Source: Rhodocyclaceae bacterium (GTDB lineage Bacteria; Pseudomonadota; Gammaproteobacteria; Burkholderiales; Rhodocyclaceae). From it: a stretch of 64,000 bases of DNA. The notes beneath the pieces are model-generated. The model searched no databases. It was not told the origin of the DNA and was given only the letters and a program-made list of their open reading frames with translations. The position numbers and the translations under genes were made by a program. The stretch is from positions 1-64,000 of the forward strand of contig RXJP01000016.1 of NCBI GenBank assembly GCA_003963315.1. Reading direction: 5' to 3'. Positions 42,034 to 53,962 of this stretch are shown in pieces (positions within the stretch are counted from its first letter, which is position 1; each line of letters opens with the position of its first letter).

Positions 42034-42343
42034 TACCCCGTTCCCCGATGAACGGGCCCTCGCCGTCGCCCTGGCCTACGCTCCGGGCGACGCCGCCCCC
42101 AAGGTGGTGGCCAAGGGCCGCGGCCTGATCGCCGAGGAAATCATCCATCGCGCCCGGGAGCACGGCATCTATGTCCACGAGTCCCCCGAACTGGTCACCC
42201 TGCTGCAACAGGTGGACCTGGATGACAAGATTCCCCCCCAGCTCTACGTGGCTGTGGCCGAATTACTGGCTTGGTTGTACCGCCTGGAACAAGGCCAGGA
42301 AACGCCGCCGCCCGCGCTCCAGCTTCCCGACAAGTTGGGCTAA
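42026..42343 (+). CDS. FlhB C-terminal domain-like export protein (FlhX-type)
   Basis: ALAYAPGDAAPKVVAKGRGLIAEEIIHRAREHGIYVHESPELVTLLQQVDLDDKIPPQLYVAVAELLAWLYRL. Confidence 0.88.
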   Translation: MSSTPFPDERALAVALAYAPGDAAPKVVAKGRGLIAEEIIHRAREHGIYVHESPELVTLLQQVDLDDKIPPQLYVAVAELLAWLYRLEQGQETPPPALQLPDKLG

Positions 42344-42370
42344 ACTGCGTTTCCGATTGGTGAAACAGGC

Positions 42371-43177
42371 ATGAGCGAGACACCCTCCCCCGCAGGCGCA
42401 GAACCAGAAACTGAGCCGGATAAAAAGAACAGCGCCCTGCTGGAGCCGTCCGACTACAACCAGTTCCTGCTCCACTCCCGCACCGAAATTCTCGCGGTGT
42501 TGCGTTCCCTGGGTGAGCATGTTTCCCAGATCACCATTTTTTTCAATGAAGGCAAGGACCTGTTGTTGACGTCCCTGATCAGCGCGGACAACGACGGCCT
42601 GATGTTCGACTTCGGCGCCAGCGCGGAAATGAATCGCAAGGCCCAGGAAGTGGACAAGCTGTTCTGCATCGCCTCCCTGGACAAGGTCAAGATCCAATTC
42701 ATCCTCCGCGGATTGACCCGCGTCGAATACCAGGGCCGCCCGGCCTTCCGCGCCGAATTGCCGGACACCGTATTGCGCCTGCAACGGCGCGAGTATTACC
42801 GGTTGACCATGCCGGTGACCCGCCCGCTCAATTGCATGATTCCCTTGCCGGATAAGGATGGGCAGGCCGACTCCATTACCGTCCATGTGGTGGATATCAG
42901 CGGTGGCGGTGCAGCGCTGGTGGCGCCGCCGGATTACATCCCCTTCGAAACGGATAGTGAATTCACCAACTGCCGCATTGATTTGCCCGAGATCGGCACC
43001 GTGGTGGCCACCCTCCGGGTGAAAAGCGTCTTCGAGATCACCTTGCGCAGCGGCACCGTGCTCAAGCGTTCCGGCTGCGAATTCGTCAAGATGCCCGGCC
43101 CCATGCAGACCCTGATCCAACGTTACATCATCAAGGTGGAACGGGAGCGCAAAGCCCGGGAATCCGGCCTGGCCTGA
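42371..43177 (+). CDS. ycgR: Flagellar brake protein YcgR (YcgR-N + PilZ)
   Basis: RREYYRLTMPVTRPLNCMIP (RxxxR) and VVDISGGGAALVAP (D/NxSxxG) PilZ motifs. Confidence 0.85.
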   Translation: MSETPSPAGAEPETEPDKKNSALLEPSDYNQFLLHSRTEILAVLRSLGEHVSQITIFFNEGKDLLLTSLISADNDGLMFDFGASAEMNRKAQEVDKLFCIASLDKVKIQFILRGLTRVEYQGRPAFRAELPDTVLRLQRREYYRLTMPVTRPLNCMIPLPDKDGQADSITVHVVDISGGGAALVAPPDYIPFETDSEFTNCRIDLPEIGTVVATLRVKSVFEITLRSGTVLKRSGCEFVKMPGPMQTLIQRYIIKVERERKARESGLA

Positions 43178-43204
43178 GGGCTGTCTGTCAGATTCTGCGG
43201 CGTT

Positions 43205-43234
43205 TTCCCGCCAAGCGCCTTAAAATGGCGGGAA
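43205..43234. repeat. Inverted repeat upstream of parE
   Basis: TTCCCGCCA ... TGGCGGGAA perfect 9-bp arms, 12-nt loop. Confidence 0.6.
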
Positions 43235-43237
43235 TAA

Positions 43238-45273
<2,036 letters not shown>

Positions 45274-45274
<1 letters not shown>

Positions 45275-47619
45275 TGAGCACCGACCACAACACTCCCGAC
45301 TTCTTCGCCCTCGGCGACCCACCCCCGCCGCCTGCACCGCCTTCCTTTGGGGACGGCATGGGCGACGGCACCTCCCTGCCCCTCAACGCCTACGCCGAGC
45401 GGGCCTACCTGGCCTATGCCATGAGCGTGGTGAAGAGCCGGGCGCTGCCCCAGGTGGAAGACGGCCTCAAGCCCGTGCAGCGGCGCATCCTCCACGCCAT
45501 GAACGAGATGCGCCTGTCCGCCACGGCCAAGCACGTCAAGTCCGCCCGGGTGGTGGGCGATGTGATCGGCAAGTACCACCCCCACGGCGATTCCAGCGTC
45601 TATGACGCCATGGTGCGGGTGGCCCAGGATTTCAGCTTGCGCTATCCCTTGGTGGACGGCCAGGGCAACTTCGGCTCCCGGGACGGCGACGGCGCGGCGG
45701 CCATGCGGTACACCGAATGCCGCCTCACCCCCATTGCCGAACTGCTGCTGTCCGAGATCGACCGGGGCACAGTGGAGTTCGTGCCCAATTACGACGGCGC
45801 CTTCACAGAGCCGCAATTGATGCCCGCCCGCTTGCCCTTTGTGCTGCTCAACGGCGCTTCTGGCATTGCCGTGGGCATGGCCACGGAAATCCCCCCCCAC
45901 AACCTGCGGGAAGTGGCCGAGGCGGCGCGGCACGTCATCAAGCACCCCAACGCTAGCCTGGAAGAAGTGCTCCAGCTTCTGCCGGGACCGGATTTTCCCG
46001 GCGGTGGCCAGATCATCTCCACCCAGTCCGACATCCGCGACGCCTACGCCTCCGGGCGCGGCAGCCTGCGCATGCGCGCCCGCTGGCGGGTGGAAGACCT
46101 GGCCCGCGGCCAATGGCGCATCATCGTGGAAGAACTGCCCCATGGCGTCTCCACCGCCCAGGTGCTGTCGGAAATCGAGTCCCTCACCAATCCGCAGCCC
46201 AAGGTGGGGAAGAAGGACGTCTCCCAGGAGCAGAAGAACCTCAAGCAGGTGGTGCTGGGGGTGCTCGAATCGGTGCGGGACGAGTCCAACGAAAAAGCGC
46301 CGGTGCGCATCGTGTTGGAACCCCGCTCTTCCCGCATCACCCAGGACGAATTCATGGCCGTGCTGCTGGCCCACACCAGCCTGGAAGCCAGCGTTTCCCT
46401 CAACCTGACCATGATCGGCCGGGATGGCCGTCCCCAGCAGAAGAACCTGGTGCAGGTGCTGCGGGAATGGGGCGAGTTCCGCATCGTCACCGTGGAACGG
46501 CGCAGCCGCCACCGACTGGAAGAAGTGGAGCGCCGCATCCATATCCTGGAAGGCCGCATGACCGTCTTCCTCAAGATCGAAGAAGTCATCAAGGTCATCC
46601 GCAATTCCGAAGAACCCAAGCTGGACCTGATTTGGAAGTTCCACCTCACCGACATCCAGGCCGAGGACATCCTGGAAATCCGCCTGCGCCAACTGGCCCG
46701 GTTGGAAGGCATCAAGATCGAACAGGAGCTGGGCAACCTGCGGGAGGAACAGGGCAACCTCAACACGCTACTGGATTCCCGTACTGAATTGACCAAGCTG
46801 GTGCTGAAGGAAATCGCCGACGATGCCAAGAAGTTCGGTGACGATCGCCGCACCCTGCTGGAAACCGTGGCCCCCATCAGCGTCGCGGAGGTGGCGGTGC
46901 CCGACGAACCGGTGACGGTGATCGTCTCCAAGAACGGCTGGGTACGCGCCCGCCAGGGCCACGGCATCGTGCCCGACACCATCAGCTACAAGGCCGGCGA
47001 CTTCGGCTGGGTGGTGGCGGAATCCCGCACCATATGGCCCCTGGTGCTGATCGATACGAATGGCCGCGCCTACAGCGTCAAGGTTTCCGACCTGCCCGGT
47101 GGTCGTGGCGACGGCGTGCCCCTGGCCACCCTGATCGACTTGCAGGAGGGCGGCAAGATCGCCCAGGCCGTCAGCGCCGACCCGGAAAGCAAATTCCTCT
47201 TTGCCGGCAGCGGCGGCTACGGCTTCGTCGCCAAGCTCGCCGACCTGGTGGGCCGCAACAAGGCGGGCAAGGCCTTCCTCACTCTGGACAAGGGCGAGCA
47301 ACCCTTGGCTCCCGCGCCAGTGAAGGGCGCCACCCTCAACGCCATCTCCGCCGAAGGCCGATTGCTGCTCTTCCCCCTGGCCGACATGCCGGAAATGAGC
47401 AAAGGCCGCGGCAACAAGATCATGGAATTGGATGCCAAGGACGAACTGGCGGCGGTCTGCGTCAACTACGGCAACAGCCTCACCATCGAAGGCACCGGTC
47501 GGGGCGGCAAATCCGCCACCGCCGTGGTGGAGGGACGGGATTTGGAAGCCTTCCGCGGCCAACGGGCCCGCAAAGGCCATCTGGCCCCGATCAAGATCAA
47601 GCCTACCGGGCTGGCCTGA
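45274..47619 (+). CDS. parC: DNA topoisomerase IV subunit A
   Basis: [46 protein letters not shown]. Confidence 0.96.
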
Positions 47620-47645
47620 AGCAAGGCTGATCCATCGTCAGGTTG

Positions 47646-47681
47646 AAAGCATTGGGGCCGCTATTGCGGCCCCAATGCTTT
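47646..47681. terminator. Bidirectional terminator between convergent parC and cyclase genes
   Basis: AAAGCATTGGGGCCGC-TATT-GCGGCCCCAATGCTTT, perfect 16-bp stem. Confidence 0.9.
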
Positions 47682-47702
47682 ATCAACACAGGGCATACCC
47701 GT

Positions 47703-49007
47703 TCAGTACAAACCGGCCCGCAGCAGGAAATGCCCCAGGTGCAGGTCGCTCTTGGTGGTGTGGTTGATCTGCCAATCCACCAGCAGCAACTGGATACGGA
47801 ACAGCAGGTAGAGGCGATCTTTGCCCAGCTCGGCGACTTCCCGCTTGAAGCTTTCCAGGGATTGCAGGAAAGTTTGGTGCTGGCGCACATGCTCGTCGCG
47901 GAAAGGGTAGTTGTAACGCCCCATCAGGTTCTCTTCGGTATCGAAATGCTGACGGATGAAGACGACCAATGCCTCCAGGGTGGACGCCGCCCGGTCATCG
48001 CCCCGTCCCACCTGCTCCGACAAATCGCCGATGCGGGTGAGCATCTCCCGATGCTGGGCGTCGAACTCGCCAATCAGGACCGAGTATTCGTCGCGCCAGC
48101 CGATCTCCCGCACCGACTCGCCGGCATGTTCCAGCAGGCCACTGCGCTCCGCTTCCACGGCACGATCCAGGTAACTGCGGGCGGCCTTGTCGTCGGGCGC
48201 CACACGCAGGCACTCTTCCAACAAGGGACGGGCCTTCTCGGGATGGCCCATGTGGAAATAGGCTAGGGCCTCCTCGAAGAGACGGCAGGTCTGCTTCTTC
48301 GCCACCCAGAGCGGCTCGGGATCGGCATCGAAAATTTCGTACACCGATTGGGCCTGATACCGCCCCTTGACCCGCAAGCGGTCGAGGAAACGGATCGAGT
48401 AGGCCTCCTTGTTCTGCAAGGAGTGGAAGGTGTGCTCGCTGATGATGAGGGGCGTGCCGTAGTTCTTGGTCAGCCCCTCCAGGCGCGACGCCAGGTTCAC
48501 CGCATCGCCGATCACTGTGCTGTCCATGCGGTTGTGGCCGCCCACTGTGCCCATCATCACCAGCCCGGTATTGATGCCGATGCCAATGCGGATGGGCACG
48601 TAGCCCGCCCGGGCGCGGCCCGTGTTGTACACCACAAGCTGGCGCAGCATATCGACGCCGGCCTTGACGCCGTCGTCGGCATTGCCGGGGAACAGGGCCA
48701 TGATGCCGTCGCCGATGTACTTGTCCACGATGCCGGCATTGCGGGCCACCATCGGTTCCATGGTGGACAGGTAGGAATTGATGAAACGGAAGTTCTCGGC
48801 GGGGAGGATGGATTCCGACAGGGTGGTGAAATCGCGGATGTCGGAAAAGAGCAGGGTCAGCTCCTTTTCCACATGATCGCCCAGTTGTACTTCGACGATG
48901 CTGGGGCGGCCCATGAGCTCAAGAAATTGATGGGGCACGAAGCGGTCATAGGCGGCTTCGGTGTCCGTTTTCTGCGAAGGAGCAGTCAGGGGCTGGTCGG
49001 CGCTCAT
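47703..49007 (-). CDS. Class III adenylate/guanylate cyclase fused to C-terminal bacteriohemerythrin
   Basis: LLFSDIRDFTTLSES, DKYIGDGIMALFPG, VIGDAVNLASRLEG; C-terminal DAQHREML...HFDTEENLM...HVRQHQ...NHTTKSDLHLG. Confidence 0.92.
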   Translation of the reverse strand: MSADQPLTAPSQKTDTEAAYDRFVPHQFLELMGRPSIVEVQLGDHVEKELTLLFSDIRDFTTLSESILPAENFRFINSYLSTMEPMVARNAGIVDKYIGDGIMALFPGNADDGVKAGVDMLRQLVVYNTGRARAGYVPIRIGIGINTGLVMMGTVGGHNRMDSTVIGDAVNLASRLEGLTKNYGTPLIISEHTFHSLQNKEAYSIRFLDRLRVKGRYQAQSVYEIFDADPEPLWVAKKQTCRLFEEALAYFHMGHPEKARPLLEECLRVAPDDKAARSYLDRAVEAERSGLLEHAGESVREIGWRDEYSVLIGEFDAQHREMLTRIGDLSEQVGRGDDRAASTLEALVVFIRQHFDTEENLMGRYNYPFRDEHVRQHQTFLQSLESFKREVAELGKDRLYLLFRIQLLLVDWQINHTTKSDLHLGHFLLRAGLY

Positions 49008-49026
49008 CGGCCCAGTATAAACGCAA

Positions 49027-49046
49027 AGCCCCGGGGGACCGGGGCT
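49027..49046 (-). terminator. Hairpin terminator after fliE
   Basis: Minus strand AGCCCCGG-TCCC-CCGGGGCT followed by TTGCGTTT. Confidence 0.6.
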
Positions 49047-49071
49047 CGAGGGGCGTTGGGGAGGAACGGGG

Positions 49072-49416
49072 TCACACCTGCATGTTCATGATGTCGTTGT
49101 AGGCAGTGACCAATTTGTTGCGCACCTGCACCATCTGCTGGAAGGACAGGTTGGCCTTTTGCAGGTTCACCATCACGTCCTGGAGATTGACATTGCTCTG
49201 GCCCGAGGCGAAATCCTCGGTCATGGTCTTGGCGCTTTGCTGGGCCTGGTTCACCTGCTCCAGGGTGGATTGCAACACCTTGGAAAAATCCGTCCCGCCG
49301 GCTTCCGCCGTTTGACCCGCAGGCTTGCCCTGGGCCACGGCGGACGCGGCTTTCAGCTCGGCAAGCATGGATTCGATGTTGCGGGTATCAATGGACATGG
49401 TGGTCGATGCCTTCAC
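49072..49416 (-). CDS. fliE: Flagellar hook-basal body complex protein FliE
   Basis: VNLQDVMVNLQKANLSFQQMVQVRNKLVTAYNDIMNMQV C-terminus. Confidence 0.95.
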   Translation of the reverse strand: MKASTTMSIDTRNIESMLAELKAASAVAQGKPAGQTAEAGGTDFSKVLQSTLEQVNQAQQSAKTMTEDFASGQSNVNLQDVMVNLQKANLSFQQMVQVRNKLVTAYNDIMNMQV

Positions 49417-49446
49417 GGCGGCAAAAATTGTCGTCCTGATTCTATG

Positions 49447-49462
49447 AGCAAAGCCTGTGCCT
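49447..49462 (-). promoter_or_regulatory. Sigma54 promoter of fliE
   Basis: AGGCACAGGCTTTGCT on minus strand: GG-N10-GC. Confidence 0.7.
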
Positions 49463-49473
49463 GGGAAGCCCGC

Positions 49474-50880
49474 CTATTCTTCACCGGTGGCATGGCCTTC
49501 ATCCCGGTACTGGGCCAGTTTGTAACGCAAGGTCCGTTCCGAGATACCGAGCAGCTCCACCGCCTTTTTGCGGGAGCCGCCGACCTTGGCCAGGGTGTCC
49601 AGGATATGCTGCCGTTCGAGGTCCTTCATATTGGTGGAAGCCGCACCACCACTGGGCACGGCGGCGGGCAGGGGCGACGATGCCATGGTCGGGTACGCGG
49701 GAGTCCCAGCCGGGGCTGGCGCTTGGGACAGGGTCGGCATGGCCCCCGGTGCTAATAGCAGATGGTCGGCATCCACCGTATCGCCGGACGCCAGGATCAT
49801 GGCCCGCTGCATGGTGTTTTCCAGTTCCCGCACATTGCCCGGCCAGGGGTGGGCGGCAATTATTGCCGCTGCCGCCGGGCTGAGGCGCATACGCCGTCCT
49901 TCCCGGGCGCCCTGGCGGATCAGGAAATGGCCGGCCAGGGGCACCAGGTCGCCGGGGCGTTCCCGCAGGGAGGGAATATGCAAGGGAAAGACGTTGATGC
50001 GGTAGAACAAATCCTCACGGAAGCGGCCCGCTTTCACTTCTTCCGCCATATTGCGGTTGGAGGTGGCCAGCACCCGGATGTCTACCGGGATCGGCTTGCG
50101 CCCGCCGACCCGCTCCACTTCCCGTTCCTGTAGGACCCGCAGCAGCTTGGCCTGCAATCCCAGGGGCATTTCTGAAATTTCATCCAGCAGCAAGGTACCG
50201 CCGTGGGCCTGTTCGAACTTGCCGGCCTGGGACCCCTGGGCGCCGGTGAAGGCGCCTTTCTCGTGGCCGAACAGGGTAGCTTCCAGCAGATTGTCGGGAA
50301 TCGCCGCGCAGTTGATGGCGACGAAGGGCCCCTGGGCACGGCCGGATTGTTCGTGGATGTAGCGGGCGAACACTTCCTTGCCGACACCGGATTCGCCGGT
50401 GAGCAACACGGTGGCTTCGCTGCGCGCGACCCGGGCAGCCAACAGCAGCACCTGGCGGGTGGCGGGGTCCTCCGCCACCAGGTCTTCCGACACCGGCGCG
50501 GTGGCGTAGCGTTCGATCTGGGCCAGCAGGTCCTTGGGCTCGAAAGGCTTGAGCATGAAGTCGCAGGCGCCGCCGCGCATGGCGGCCACGGCCTTGTCCA
50601 CATCGCCGAAGGCGGTCATCAGCAGCACCGGCAGACCCGGCTTGCGGACGCGCAGCTCGGCCAGCAGTTGCAGACCGTCCATGGGATCCATACGCAGGTC
50701 GGAAACCACCATGTGGAACTCCCGTCCCGCCGCCACCAGGGACAGGGCCGCGGGGCCACTGGCGGCGCCGGTGACTTGATGGCCGGCAGCCTCCAGGGTG
50801 ATGCACAGGGCATCACGCAGGGCTTCGTCGTCCTCGACCACGAGGATTTGCAGTGTCTTTTTGCTCATCGGCTTATTCAA
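49474..50880 (-). CDS. flrC: Sigma54-dependent flagellar response regulator
   Basis: REC domain; LLTGESGVGKEVFARYIHEQSGR, ATLFGHEKGAFTGAQ (GAFTGA) and Fis-type HTH. Confidence 0.9.
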   Translation of the reverse strand: MNKPMSKKTLQILVVEDDEALRDALCITLEAAGHQVTGAASGPAALSLVAAGREFHMVVSDLRMDPMDGLQLLAELRVRKPGLPVLLMTAFGDVDKAVAAMRGGACDFMLKPFEPKDLLAQIERYATAPVSEDLVAEDPATRQVLLLAARVARSEATVLLTGESGVGKEVFARYIHEQSGRAQGPFVAINCAAIPDNLLEATLFGHEKGAFTGAQGSQAGKFEQAHGGTLLLDEISEMPLGLQAKLLRVLQEREVERVGGRKPIPVDIRVLATSNRNMAEEVKAGRFREDLFYRINVFPLHIPSLRERPGDLVPLAGHFLIRQGAREGRRMRLSPAAAAIIAAHPWPGNVRELENTMQRAMILASGDTVDADHLLLAPGAMPTLSQAPAPAGTPAYPTMASSPLPAAVPSGGAASTNMKDLERQHILDTLAKVGGSRKKAVELLGISERTLRYKLAQYRDEGHATGEE

Positions 50881-50955
50881 TCACGAGCGGCCCGCAAGAC
50901 AGGCCGGAATACAGGCAGAAAATCCCGTTGAACCCGTTCGGAGCCCCGTTGCGCC

Positions 50956-52131
50956 TCATTGGGCAGGGACAGACGCCGTCTGACGGGCGATGCTGAAAAC
51001 GAACTCCGTGCCCGCGCCGGGCGTGGAATTCACCTCGATGCCGCCGCCATGGGCCCTGGCCACGCCCCGGGCGATGGCCAGCCCCAGCCCCGTGCCTTCC
51101 GCCCGGGTGGTGAAGAAGGGCTCGAACAGGCGGGCCACCACGGCGGCATCCATACCCTTGCCGTTGTCCCGGATCAGGAATTCAATGGACTCGGGGCGGA
51201 CCCGGGCGGTGAAATCCACCTGCCCCTCCTCGACCACCGCATGGAGCGCGTTTTCCAGCAGGTTTTGCAAGGCCCCCGCCAGCTCCTTGCGATTGCCCGT
51301 GAGCAGGGTATCCCCCGCCTCGTCGTGGACGCTGAAAACCACCTGTCGCGCCCGGGCCAGGGGCTCGATGGTATGCACCACCTCCTGCAACAGCTCGGCC
51401 ACCGGAATCGACTCGCGGCCCAAGGCCTCGCCTCGCGCAAACAGCAGCATGTCCTGGATCAGATGCTCCAGGGCCTTGAGTCGGCCCACCGTCTTTTGCG
51501 CGATGGAGGCGCGGCTGGCCGGCGGCAGATCCGGGTTTTCCAGATTGCCGGCATAGAGCAGCGCCGCCGCCAGGGGCGTGCGCAACTGGTGCGCCACCTG
51601 GGCCGCCATCTCGCCCATGGCCGCCAAGCGCTCATGGCGTTCCGACTGGGTTTTGAGGCGATGGGCCTCGGTGATGTCGTGCACCAGCACGATACGGCCG
51701 CCGGCGGAATCCAATGCGCTATCGGTCAATGCCAGGCGTCGCAATTGTCCCGCGTCGGCGATGTATTCCCCCGGCACGTCGGCCGCGGTCAGCCGGGATT
51801 GCTCAACGCCTTGCCAAGTGGCTCCGGTCAAACCATTTCCCAACAGACGTTCCGCCGCAGGATTTACCTGTACGATGCGCCCCCCGGCATCCAGCACCAC
51901 CACCCCCGCCGGCAGGGCATCCTGCAACAACGTCATGCGTTCGGTGAGGGCCTCTACCTGGCCCTGCAATTGGGTATAGGCATGGGACAGTTCGTCCGAC
52001 ACCTTGTTGAACAGGCGAAACGCCTCCGCCAAGCGAACCGCCTCTGCGGCATTGACGGGGGTGGGATCGGCAACGATTGTGGCATCGCCTGGAGCGGCGT
52101 CGACCGGCGTGTCGGTAGGGGATGGACTCAT
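50956..52131 (-). CDS. flrB: Flagellar two-component sensor kinase (PAS + HisKA + HATPase)
   Basis: MGEMAAQVAHQLRTPLAAALLYAGNL H-box; FLIRDNGKGMDAAVVARLFEPFFTTRAEGTGLGLAI; upstream of flrC. Confidence 0.88.
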   Translation of the reverse strand: MSPSPTDTPVDAAPGDATIVADPTPVNAAEAVRLAEAFRLFNKVSDELSHAYTQLQGQVEALTERMTLLQDALPAGVVVLDAGGRIVQVNPAAERLLGNGLTGATWQGVEQSRLTAADVPGEYIADAGQLRRLALTDSALDSAGGRIVLVHDITEAHRLKTQSERHERLAAMGEMAAQVAHQLRTPLAAALLYAGNLENPDLPPASRASIAQKTVGRLKALEHLIQDMLLFARGEALGRESIPVAELLQEVVHTIEPLARARQVVFSVHDEAGDTLLTGNRKELAGALQNLLENALHAVVEEGQVDFTARVRPESIEFLIRDNGKGMDAAVVARLFEPFFTTRAEGTGLGLAIARGVARAHGGGIEVNSTPGAGTEFVFSIARQTASVPAQ

Positions 52132-52223
52132 AACGATTGATGATGGCAGATTCCCCGGGGAGGAACAACCGCGCATCCTACCCGGGGGCATCCGAAAAGG
52201 CGGCAAATATTGCCGCTGTTTAC

Positions 52224-52240
52224 GGGAACCGCCCTTGCTT
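52224..52240 (+). promoter_or_regulatory. Sigma54 promoter of fliF operon
   Basis: GGGAACCGCCCTTGCTT: GG-N10-GC with TTGCTT. Confidence 0.6.
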
Positions 52241-52318
52241 CTGGGACTGACAATCGCCACGGGCCGAAATCGTTCTTAAATTTCACAGCCCTACACCATT
52301 TTCTTCGACTGGAACTGA

Positions 52319-53962
52319 ATGTCTAACGCAGCCCAAGCCACGGCCGGATTCCCGCTGACACTGGACGCATTCAATCGCCTGCCCGTCCGTTTCAAGATGG
52401 CGGCAGCGGTGGGTGTCGCCGTGGCAGTGGCAGTGATCATCGGCACTTGGCTATGGGCCAAGCAACCGGACTACACGGTGCTGTTCTCCAATCTGTCGGA
52501 CAAGGACGGCGGCGAGATCGTCGCGGTGCTCCAGCAACAGAACGTCCCCTACCAGTATTCCGATACCGGCAGCGCCATCCTGGTGCCCTCCAGCCAGGTG
52601 CACGACGTCCGCCTCAAGTTGGCCTCCCAGGGGCTGCCCAAGGGCGGCATGGTGGGCTTCGAGGTGATGGAAAACCAGAAGATGGGGGCCAGCCAGTTCC
52701 TCGAACAGATCAACTACCAGCGCGCCCTGGAAGGCGAACTGGCGCGCACCATCTCCACCATCGGCTCGGTCAAGGGCGCCCGGGTACACCTGGCCCTCCC
52801 CAAACAGACTTCCTTCCTGCGTGACGAACAAAAACCCACCGCTTCGGTCCTGCTCAACCTGCAACCCGGCCGCACCCTGGAAGGGGCGCAGATCGCCGGC
52901 ATCGTGCACCTGGTGTCCTCCAGCGTGCCGGAACTGAATCCGGCCAACGTCAGCCTGGTGGACCAGGAAGGCAACCTGATCACCCAGAAAAACGATCCCC
53001 TCCACACCGCCGGCCTCGACCCCTCCCAGATCAAGTACGTGCGGGAGATCGAGGACAATTACGCCAAACGCGTCGAGGACATCATTGCCCCCATCGTCGG
53101 CAACAGCAACGTGAAAGCGCAGGTCACCGCCGACGTGGACTTCTCCCAGGTCGAACAGGTGGCGGAAACCTACCGTCCCAATCCGAATCCCGACACCGCC
53201 ATCCGCAGCCAGCAGATCAACGAAGCCGGCACCGCCAACCCGCCGGCGGCCGGCGTTCCCGGCGCCCTCAGCAACCAGCCGCCAGTCCCGGCCATCGCCC
53301 CCCTCACCACCCCGCCGGCGCCGGGCACACCGGGAGCCGCACAGGGCGCAACGGGAACGATAGGTAGCAGCGCCAGCAATACGCCCACCAACTTCACCAA
53401 GAACGCCACCATCAACTACGAGGTGGACAAGACCGTGAAGCACACCAAGGGCGTCCCTGGCGTCATTCGCCGCCTGTCGGTAGCGGTGCTGGTGAATCAG
53501 AAGAAGGACCCGACCAAACCCAAGCCCTCCCCGCTCACCGACGCCGAGATCAAGCAGATCACCGCCCTGGCGAGGGAAGCCGTGGGCTTCAACCAGGACC
53601 GGGGCGATTCCCTCAATGTCGCCAATGCGGCCTTCACCCCGGACGACCGGGCGCTGCCCCAGACACCCCTCTGGAAAGATCCTTTCCTGCTGGCTACGCT
53701 GAAGGAAGTGGGCCGCTATATCGCCCTCATTGTCGTTGCCTGGCTGGTGTGGACCAAACTATTGCAACCCCTGTTCAAGAAGCTGGCTGAAATCCCCAAA
53801 CCCAGGCCCCATGAAATCGAACAACAGGAAGAACTGGACGAATCCGGCCACATCATTCCCACCTTCGACGCCAAAGTGGAAGAAGCCAAGGAAGTCGCGA
53901 AACAGGATCCCAAGATGGTGGCCAATATGATCAAGGAGTGGGTTGGTGGCGAACCCCGATGA
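52319..53962 (+). CDS. fliF: Flagellar MS-ring protein
   Basis: YTVLFSNLSDKDGGEIVAVLQQQNVPY; SVKGARVHLALPKQTSFLRDEQKPTASV. Confidence 0.96.
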   Translation: MSNAAQATAGFPLTLDAFNRLPVRFKMAAAVGVAVAVAVIIGTWLWAKQPDYTVLFSNLSDKDGGEIVAVLQQQNVPYQYSDTGSAILVPSSQVHDVRLKLASQGLPKGGMVGFEVMENQKMGASQFLEQINYQRALEGELARTISTIGSVKGARVHLALPKQTSFLRDEQKPTASVLLNLQPGRTLEGAQIAGIVHLVSSSVPELNPANVSLVDQEGNLITQKNDPLHTAGLDPSQIKYVREIEDNYAKRVEDIIAPIVGNSNVKAQVTADVDFSQVEQVAETYRPNPNPDTAIRSQQINEAGTANPPAAGVPGALSNQPPVPAIAPLTTPPAPGTPGAAQGATGTIGSSASNTPTNFTKNATINYEVDKTVKHTKGVPGVIRRLSVAVLVNQKKDPTKPKPSPLTDAEIKQITALAREAVGFNQDRGDSLNVANAAFTPDDRALPQTPLWKDPFLLATLKEVGRYIALIVVAWLVWTKLLQPLFKKLAEIPKPRPHEIEQQEELDESGHIIPTFDAKVEEAKEVAKQDPKMVANMIKEWVGGEPR

